DNA from: Candidatus Omnitrophota bacterium
Lineage (GTDB): Bacteria; Omnitrophota; Gorgyraeia; 2-02-FULL-51-18; JAGOUK01
Length of the DNA stretch: 14,604 nt
NCBI GenBank assembly: GCA_018061225.1
Contig: JAGOUK010000010.1
Span: forward strand, 1-14,604
Direction of reading: 5' to 3'
The position numbers were made by a program, and so were the translations under genes. Under the pieces are notes generated by a model. That model had not been told where the DNA came from and searched no databases. It saw nothing but the letters and a program-made list of their open reading frames with translations. This document shows, one piece after another, positions 1-9,300 of the stretch. Each line of letters opens with the position of its first letter. Within the stretch, counting starts at the first letter, position 1.

Positions 1-1
1 C

Positions 2-346
2 GGCCGCACCGACAAGGATGGCGAGAAGCTTGAGCTCTCAGCTCTGCAGCTTGTCATGATGCTCATCGGGGATAAGAACAACTTCAACGCCGACGGCAGC
101 TTCAACACGGATAAACTCTCCAAGACCGCCGCAGCCGCCGAGAAGCTCGCCGATGCCGCTGGCAAGCCCGGATCGACCGTCGGAGCCGATCTCACGACCA
201 CACTTGAAAGCGCCAACAGGCTCCTTGCCGGCCGCACCGACAAGGATGGCGCGAAACTCGAGCCCACAGCTCTGCAGCTTGTCATGATGCTCATCGGGGA
301 TAAGAACAACTTCAACGCCGACGGCAGCTTCAACACCGAGAAGCTC
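2..346 (+). repeat. Tandem 228-bp (76-aa) repeat: one full unit plus half of a second, entering from the left edge
   Basis: Unit 1 spans 2-229; unit 2 begins at 230 and its similarity ends near 346, where the protein changes to unique sequence. Bases 39-108 and 267-336 are identical over 70 bp, including all synonymous sites, while the flanks differ at several positions. This points to a recent duplication or gene conversion. Each unit has a degenerate DKDG-containing loop, an amphipathic helix, a second Asp/Asn loop (NFNADGSFN) and an Ala-rich helix. The window starts exactly at a unit boundary, so more copies probably lie upstream. Confidence 0.93.
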
Positions 347-3300
347 TATGCAATGGCTATGAAATCTCAGGTTATGACCACCGAAACCTACAACCTCTTC
401 TACGACCTGATCAAAGCCAAAAATGGCGGTCAGGAACCCGATGCGCTCGGTGTCCTGCTCATAGCCCTCCAGAGCGGCATCACCGGAATCACCTCAGTTG
501 CCGATTCGCCCGCGGCCTGGGACGATCACATGCGAGACCTGCAGGGCCGTTTTGATGAGAAGCTCAAGGCATACGTTGGTCGTCTCGAGATGAGCGAGAG
601 CTTGATTGCCCAGATCCCCGATCCAAGCGAACGTGCGATGGCGGCGCTCATTCTTCAGCACAGCAAGAACGAGGACGGTAATGTGACCTGGCAGAGCCTG
701 GGTAACTTCCTCAAGAGCCAGTACGCACAAGAGGGCGGCGTTTCAAAGGAACAGGCCATGCAATTCCTTGCGGACTTTGTGATGGGGAACATCACCTTGA
801 AGATCGGCGGCTTGGACTTGGACAAGGAGGAGGAAGGTCTCAACTGTGTCGGCAGCACCGCTCTAATGCACCGCCTTGCAAAGGCGTTCGGTATCGGCTA
901 CACCACGGTCGAAGTGGACGGCGTGTCGCCGCATGTCGCCGGTATCGATGAAATGGGCCATCTCTGGGATGTCTCGATGCAGGGAACGGAGAGCGTTATT
1001 GAGCGCTGGATTTCCCAAGCATTACCAGATGCAAAGGAGATTTCGCTTCGTCTGATCGGTCCCAGCGGAGATGTAATTTCTATTACCGTTGCGCGCCGTG
1101 ATGGTAAAAACGTCATGCGGGTAGCCGGGGATTCGCCTTGGTATGCCGACGGCAAACCCAATCCGAACCGCATGCCTAAGCCGGACGGCACGCTTGCGCC
1201 TGATGCCAATCGCATGATCGGATTCGACCCAGAATCTTTCTTGGTCTTCCAGAAGTCATTCACAACGCTCAAGAAACTTAGCGCTGACCTTAAGGCCTTC
1301 GAAGCCGAAAGAACGCCCGAGACCGCCCAAGCCCTTTTAGCGCGAGTTGATAAAGTATTGCTCTTCTTGAGATCGGGCGTCACCGACACCAAGATTCCCG
1401 GTTTTAATGAAAACATGCGTTCCTTAGAGGGCACGAAACAGGCGCTTACGGCCTACATTGCGGGCGGCAATTACGTGGGTAGCCGGATCTTTATACCCTC
1501 TGCGCTGGTCGATGACCGGGCCATCGAAGGATCGAAACACATGGTTCAGCTGGGTGACAAGCCGGTCGAATTCACGGTTAAAAACGGCCAGCTTAGAGCT
1601 AATATCGACCTGAGTTCATTTGGCGACCAGCATACGATCGGCGGCTTTAACATGGTTCGGTCAGATCAAAAGAATGCCAATTACGACGTTGTTCTGGATG
1701 TTCAGTCCGGTACGCTTGAGGTGCAAGGCCTGATCGATAACCCGCTCATTCTCGAAGACAAGGGCGGCGTTGTGCAAGCGGTCGAGCTCAGACTTTCGAT
1801 CGGCGCTGATAACGAGTTTAAGATTGCGCGCGGCACCATGCTTGCCCAGTCCGATTATCAGACCTTCGATAAAAAAGCCAAGCTCCTGGTGGAAACGGGC
1901 GGAGCTGCAGCGGCTACTTCCGGTTCATCGGACAAGAATGTACTTCGGGTCAAGATGGAAAAAGATCACATTGTCATTCTTGCCGGATCCGCATTCACGA
2001 TCTCGAACGACCAATTTGTCATCACCTCTAGGGACGTGGTTGTCAATCGCGGCGGCAAGAATATTCCGATCGAGATGCCCGGCCGCGCGTCCTATGAGCT
2101 CGCATCCGACAAAGCCGTGACGCTGATGGAAGGCGGCTACCTCTTTGAGGCCTCTCTGAACGGTCCCGAGATGGACAAGCTCGAAAAATCCGAGACAGGA
2201 GTGATCGCATTTGGCCGGCTCCCGATCAGTTCCGCGCAATTAATCCTGCCGGGCGGCACTGGTCTCAAGGAACCTCTTCCGATGAAGCTGAGCAACGGCA
2301 CCTGGACGTTGGCGATGCCCGACAATGTCTCCGATGAGCTCAAGAAGGCCGTCTCAGACGCCACCTCCATGGGCCCTCAAGAGATCCTGCGTCCCGACGG
2401 GATAAAAATTAACACCGAGAACACCCGTTTCGTGGGAGTTACCGCTGATGGCAAATCCATCATGATGCACACGGTCGGCGAGAACGGAATTCTTCAAAAA
2501 GTCCAGAAGGCGGCAAAGGACAAGGCACCCACCGCTTCTGTCGAGACAGCCCCGAGCGTTTCCGGTCTTGGGACAGAGAGTAGGATGCGGGACCTTGTAT
2601 ACAACGGAGAGACCTACACTGAGTTCTATAAAGGTGATGTTCTGATGGCCGGCGGCAGCGTGATCTACAGGACCGACAAGTCCAAGTTGACCATTGAAGC
2701 CGGTCAGTGGGTGACCGGGTTCCTTCCGAATGAACGCAGGGTGGGCGAGGGCGTGATCACTTTTGACGCGGACGGACCTGTTTTCTCCAACGGTCAAAAA
2801 GCCGAAATCGCCAGGTCCGGCAAAATAGCTATGACAGGTACGTTCGATGCTACCGCCAAGACCTTTATCGTGGACACGGACGCCAAGAACCTGGATGCGG
2901 TCAGTACGTATCTGGGCAAGGTGAGCGGCAGTATTGCAACGGCCGAGTTTATCCAGGTCCTGAACAGCAATGCAGCGGAACTCAAAAAAGCCGCCGGCAC
3001 CGAATATGGCCGTGGACGCATGGAAGACGCCAGGCAGTACTTCGCCAAGCTTGCGGTGATCCTGCAGACGGCGGATGCCCATGAAGCATTCAAAGCCACA
3101 TCACCGGTGGAATCTAATCTTCCCGTTGCGGCCGTGGAAGCCATCATCAAACTCAGATCTGACCTCAAAGGCAAAGTCGGCGAACTGGCTGCCATGGCCA
3201 TGCTCCCAGTCGGCGAGAAAAATGGTGAGCTCAACAATCTATTGCAGGGCAACCCTGCCGATCTGACAAATGCGGAAGTGTTCAGCAAGGATGTGGTTGG

Positions 3301-6300
3301 CACGCTCGGCATCGGCGGAACCATGCGGTTCCTGACGGACTTCGAATCCGGCCAGATGCAAATGGTGCCTGACGAACTGGGTCCGATATTCGGAGCCTGG
3401 AAGCGTTCAAGCGCCGCCGAGTTAATGGGCGACGGCAAGATGGCTGAAGGCGTGATGCGTTACCTCGGCTACGATGCTCGGCACGAGATGGTCTCCTCGG
3501 ACGGCACTTCACTGATCCGTGTTGCCGAAGCTACGGACAAGTTCAAGGTCACCATGATCTCTGGTGCGGACTTTAAAGAGACGGATTTGAAGGCCGGCGA
3601 GAAGCAGTCGATCGATTGGGTTCTGCCGGGATCTACACCGGGCGTGACCCGGACCGAGACCGCAGAGATCGAGATGGACGTCAATGGCCAGGTCCTTTTG
3701 TATGTGCCTGAGCTGGTTTTCTCCGATTCGAAGGGTTTGGATTTGGCGATCGCACGCACTTCAAGCGATGCGGGTCCGCTGCCTCTAGATGCCAAAACCA
3801 GGGCTGTTTTGGGCGCTGACGGCGACTTCCATCTAAGCAACAAAATGGACTTTGGTCAGGGCAGCTTGGTCCCTGGCTCTGAATTCCGCCACTCTGCCCG
3901 CAACGGCCAGATGGGCGCTCAGGTGACGCTTGGTAAGATCGCATTGAACGAAGGGGCTGGATTAGCCGTCGATCTCGACAAGATCTTCGCGGGTTCTTCG
4001 ACCTACAAGGCTGGCACCAAACTCGATGGCCAGACCACTTTTGTGATCAACGGCAAGATGCTCGATAACGAATGGTTCGCCGAGCCTACGAACCGCCACC
4101 ATGCCATGGCCGCCGTGACCTCGATCCAAATGTTTGAGCCGATGGACAGCGCCAAGATGGATCTCGAGGCTGCAGGTTTTCATCTCACGGGGTCCAACGA
4201 GATCGTTGCTGACTATGCCACCGAGGGTTTTGTCGAAGCCCTCAAAAAAGCGCAATCGTCGCCTGATGGGTCCGTCCAGGAAGCCCTTAGTAAGATGCAT
4301 TTGGGATCGAAATCCGCGGCGTTGAGCGTCCTATCCCACCTCTCATCTATTGATGCGTCATCAACGATGACCATGTCACCCCAGAAGTTGGATAACGGCA
4401 CGGTAAACCCAAGCTTCGGTGTACACGTCACTTCAGAAACATTAGCGCTTAGGGAAGACATAAATACACTTGTGAACTTGTTCCAGAAGGGTTCGGTCCA
4501 AGACAAAACCAGTCAGAAGGCCATTGACCCAGCCACCATCTTCGAAACGATGAAGACGAAATGGGTCGATAAGATCCAGGCCGAGCAGACGCATGCAAGA
4601 AGCTATATGGCAGCTCATAGCTATCAGACGGGCGAGCTTGAGGTGACCCCTGTCGATAAGCTCGATGCTAAAGGCAAGGCGGTCTACGATGAATTCCAAA
4701 CTCTCATTGATAAGGTCCGGGGAGCCGGCACTCGAGGAGAGCTTTTGGGAGCTCTCACTGGATCCAAATATGCGTCTGATTTTGGAGCCAAGTCTTCATA
4801 TGATGTGAACCTGTCCCTCGCCGGACCCGAAAACTCCAATCCGAACCAATCCTTTGCCACAGGGACCGCTTCAGATGTCTGGAATGCATCGATCAAGGCC
4901 ATACCGGGACCCGGAGCAGATATGGGGGCCTGGAGGGCGACCGCGTTGCAGCTTGCCGCCGGGACCGGTGTGTCTCTCAATGAGGGCGACATCGATAAGA
5001 GCCCATTGAAGTCGAGTGATATCGCCGACTTCAGCATAACCGTGTCGGATAAATCGACCAAATATTCGCTCAACACCAATAAGACCCTCACCCAACTTAC
5101 GACCAGCTCATGGTTGGGTATGGGTGATGGCGAGCTCGGTGAAGTTAAGGAGACCTTGAAGTCTGCCGGGTTCACGGATCCTGAAGTGGAGGGTCTGATC
5201 CGATCAGGCGCTATTCAGGTGACTTACCCGCATCTGGGAACGGCGGGTCCCGGCGAAGGTCCGCTGACCTTAAGATTCACCGATCGTTATTTTAATAATT
5301 TCATGATCCAAACCACTGACGGCACGGTTACCGACCTCCTGGTCACCGACGCGAACAACGAGATCGTCAAGGTGAGCACTTCGATCCAGGTCAAAGGAAA
5401 AGATTATCTGACCGAATGGGGCTGGACGGGCTCTGACTTTGTTCGTCTGGATGCGAAGCAATCGGAAGAAATCTATAAGGATATGAAGTTGAGCTGGCAG
5501 GCCAATGGTGTCTATCGGTTGGAGTTTAAGGTCACGGAGACCCGTTATACCGGGTCCCAATTTGGCGGCATGGGAGGATCCATGCCTGGCTATGGTGCAA
5601 GTCAGTACACGGCGCCTACGAGCTATACAGTTACAACCGATGCCGGACACAAAACATTCAGTGTTGATGTGTTCCAGATGAGCGTAAATGCGATCGGCGG
5701 ATTCACCGATTACCAAGTCGACGCGTACAAGTCCAACCTGCAGTGGAGCGTCGGATATTGGATCGGTACGTTGGCTTTCGAGGGCGGCATGGATTACGAC
5801 AATTATCATCTTTATTACAATGATCCATCGTACAGGGCGGGCATGCAGGCGATCGATCTGACGGTCGATATCGCTTTGGCATGGGCAGGTGGCGCGGGGA
5901 TCATTGCCATCGCCGGCAAAATGGGCAAGACCGCATGGTTCACCATAAATGAAGCGCGAGTTGCCGTGTGGGCCAAGCGTCTTGAGTCCGGTAATGCGTT
6001 CCAACGAGGAATGGCAAGACAGGTGCTTCGCACATTCGCCGCTGACGTCAAGATCGGAGGGGAGATCATCAAAGGGTCTGCGAAGGCAGTAGAAGCGTTA
6101 GAAGGCGCTCAGGCCGCTGTGACTATAGGCGGCAGATTGGTGCGCATGGGTAGTTGGGTGGCCTATCAGGCTGGTCGGGTTGCGGGTTGGGTCATCACGC
6201 GGCCCTTTGATCTCAGGGTGGTCACGCAGTACATGAATATGACCTTCACGATGCCATTCACTTTGAACGCGGCGGGCAAGGCGGCGGATATAGTGCTTTA

Positions 6301-9300
6301 TTCGGGCTTTGGGCTCAATCAAGCCGCCATCATGAATTTGCGGTTTGGATGGTTTACCGGATTAGTCAGGCCCATTCTTCTCATGGCATCTGGCCTCGGA
6401 CAAGGATCAGGTTTTAGTCAATTCGCCCATCAGAACTTTAGTTTGGGCGGTCAGGCCTTCAATGTCGGATTCTCTTTGGCGGGCGGGTTGATGGCCAGAA
6501 TGGGCGAGGCCTTCGGGCGGCTTAAAGGGACGGCGGGCGGATTCATTGGCCGTACGGCCGCGCGTGTTTCCGGTCCTTCAGTTGCCAGCGGCGTGGCTGA
6601 GGGTGTTCGCGGTGGAGCGGCGGCTGCCGCCGCTGGCGCCGGTCAGCTGGGCGGATTTGTTGCACTGCAATCGCTTGTTGGCGCCGCTGGAAAGTGGTTG
6701 GAAAGTACAGCGGCCCGTATGTTGAATCCCAAGGCCTTCAACATGGCAAAGAACGCGGCCTCTGGTCTTAAGAGTACGCTTGGCCAGTCCGTTTCCGGCG
6801 CCAGGGAAGAAGTGATCAGCGAACAGGCGTTCTCGGTGTTGATTCTGGATCCGATAATGAGCGCAGTTGGAATCAAGGATAGCGGCATGTACGGTGAGGC
6901 GCTTCAGGAAATGACCGATATCCTGTTCGGCAAGGCGCCGCATCCGCCCGTCCGAATGCAGGCGAATTCGCAAGCGGAGATCGTTGCCAGTGCAGTGTCC
7001 AGCTGGCGCGCGGCTTCGGCGGACATCGCCGCGATCTCTGCCAACAGTAAATTCGTCACAGGAATGAACCAGGTCGCTGAGCATTATGAGTCCGGTCGCG
7101 TGCAAGAAGCCGCGAAGGCATTGTATGAAGTGGCATTGAGCCAGACCGCTCCCGCGACACCCGCACCGACCGCATCGCCCGCATCGCCCGCGGCTGATGC
7201 CTCACCGTCACCAGTTGTTCAGGGAGCTTCCGCTGACTTTACGAAGGTTTTTGCGGTGGTGCAGACGAGAGCAGTAGCCTCTCAAGCCAATCAAGCCGCT
7301 GTTGTGGCCGTTGCCGCCGGAGCACCCACCAGCGATCTTCCGCTGAGCCTGGATATCGCACTAGCGACTGTGCCGCAAGTCGCGGCGCACGCGCGGATCC
7401 TGAAGGGTGTGGCAGCTGTTCTGGCGGCAAGTCCGCTTGCGGACTTCAGCGAGGCATCACCGGCCATTCTCCTGGCTCTTGGGACAATGAACGCGATCGC
7501 TGGTTTGGAGTCGGGTGTTTCGTTGTCCGAGATCCAGACCGCTGATCTTGCCGCCGCAATTGGCAATGTATTTGAGGCCGCGGGTATTTCCGGCGAACAG
7601 AAAGACCGGATCGATCAGGCGGTCCAAGCCCTTCTGGCTCCGACCACGTTGACAGGTTCAGAGCAAGAACAGGCAGCTCAAAAAGAAGCTGCCGCCACGT
7701 TATCTGAACAGTGGGCTCAAGCGGCTCCGGCTATTCTCGAAGTCAGCGTACTTGCCGCCCAGACCTTACCTCTCTCCGGGGATTCCAAGGCCGCCAAAGC
7801 ATCCCAAGCTCAGTGGCTTGCCGCGGTCTCCCTGGTCATTCCTGGAATTTCTGCCATTGTGCCGGTTCTCGCACCGGCTGTAGCGGTGCCATCGGTGACG
7901 ACGACAGGTGGCGCTTCCGCGATCACCACGGAGACTGTCGAGCCTGCCGCGGTTATTCAGACACCTGCCGCCGCTAGTCTGGCGACCACGCCCGGCACCA
8001 GCGGGCAGGCAGCAGCTGTCGCTGCGCCGGCCGTCGCTCAAACTGATTCGGCTAATACCGAAGCGGGACCCGCGGCTGCCAGACCAACCGCGAATGCGAC
8101 CGAGGATCAAGCCGCTTCCAATCGCCCAGAGTCTCGAACGGCAGAGGGTCAGGTCTCGCGCGCGGCCGAAGCGTTGTCGCCTCAGGCCAGGGCGATCCAC
8201 GATCTGTTCGTTTCGCTCAAAGTCGCGGAATCAAAGCCGTCCATGCTGCCCGCCATCCGCGCCATCGGGATCCTGACGCCGGCTCAGACGGCCCAGTTGG
8301 CGGTATCGCTGGCGTCGGCATCCGCCACGCCGGATCTTTTCCGCCATCATGTCGGATTCTTTGTGGTGGCAGCCGTGGTCGCGCAAAAGAGCGCGAATGA
8401 TCAGCAGATTTACGAAACATTAGGATTGGGCGCCGAGTTTCAGAAAAAAATCGAAGATCTCATCAAGGACAAAGCAGAAGCCGCACAGCCGGCAGCGCGT
8501 CAGTCTTTGGCCCGGGTGTTTATCACCGCCTCCTCGTTCATGGGATTTGATAAGTTGGTCTCAGGGATCGAAACCATTCAATTGGCGGACGCGGTGCTCA
8601 GGGGCGATTGGACGCAGGTGCTCAAGATCGCGCCCAATGGCTTCCTCCAGGTTGGAGCTCAGCTTCTCGGTAGAATGGAAGAAACAGCGGAAGGCAAGTC
8701 CAAAGCCGCCTACGCCGCGATCCGTATGCTGGATAACTCCAATCCTGCATTAAGAGAAATGCTGGCGGTTCAGATCCTTTCCGTCGGCGGGAGCGTGCAA
8801 TCGAATCCTTCGGCGGCGTTGTATATCGCCTGGGATCGTCTGTCACGGCTGCCTGGTATCGAGAACTTTATCTCGGCGGACACACCTCTCGCGTACGTCA
8901 CTCCGGCGGCGTTCCAGCCCAGCGCTACCCAAAGCACCGCGCCGGACGCGACTAGTTCACAGACAAGCCCAACCGCATCGCAGACGGATCCGGGCAGGCC
9001 CGCCGCTGATGACATTGACGGTTCTTTGGACGCTTCTCCGAATGCGTCTGTTCCGGAAGCCGTATCAACACCGCTGTCCACAGAACCGGTGCCGGACCAT
9101 GAGCAGGTCAAGGATTATGAGGCTAAGCTCAGCGAATTCCAAAAATTGGTCGAAAATGCCAATACAGACCCGGGCACTGCCGACGAAGTTCTGGCCAAGC
9201 TGAGCGACTTGATCAGCCTGATGCCCGCATTGCCGGCCAGTTCGGCCGCGCAGACGGCGGTGGCCGGCTTCCACTTTGCGACGCTCCGCGAGCTTGTAAC

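Noticed and set aside
2..346. Tandem repeat considered as a CRISPR-like or mobile-element repeat
   Set aside because: Units are 228 bp, directly adjacent, in frame and protein-coding, with no spacers or terminal inverted repeats.
2354..3082. 242-codon open frame on the minus strand
   Set aside because: Lies wholly inside the giant gene on the opposite strand, with no recognisable domain; such shadow frames are common in moderately GC-rich coding DNA.
3743..3752. GCGATCGC palindrome (HIP1-like), also near 7494
   Set aside because: Only isolated copies, as expected from the general GATC richness; no sign of a spaced or clustered array.
5270..6004. 244-codon open frame on the minus strand
   Set aside because: Antisense to the giant gene; the translation is rich in His, Arg, Cys and Ile, unlike the real products, and shows no family motif.
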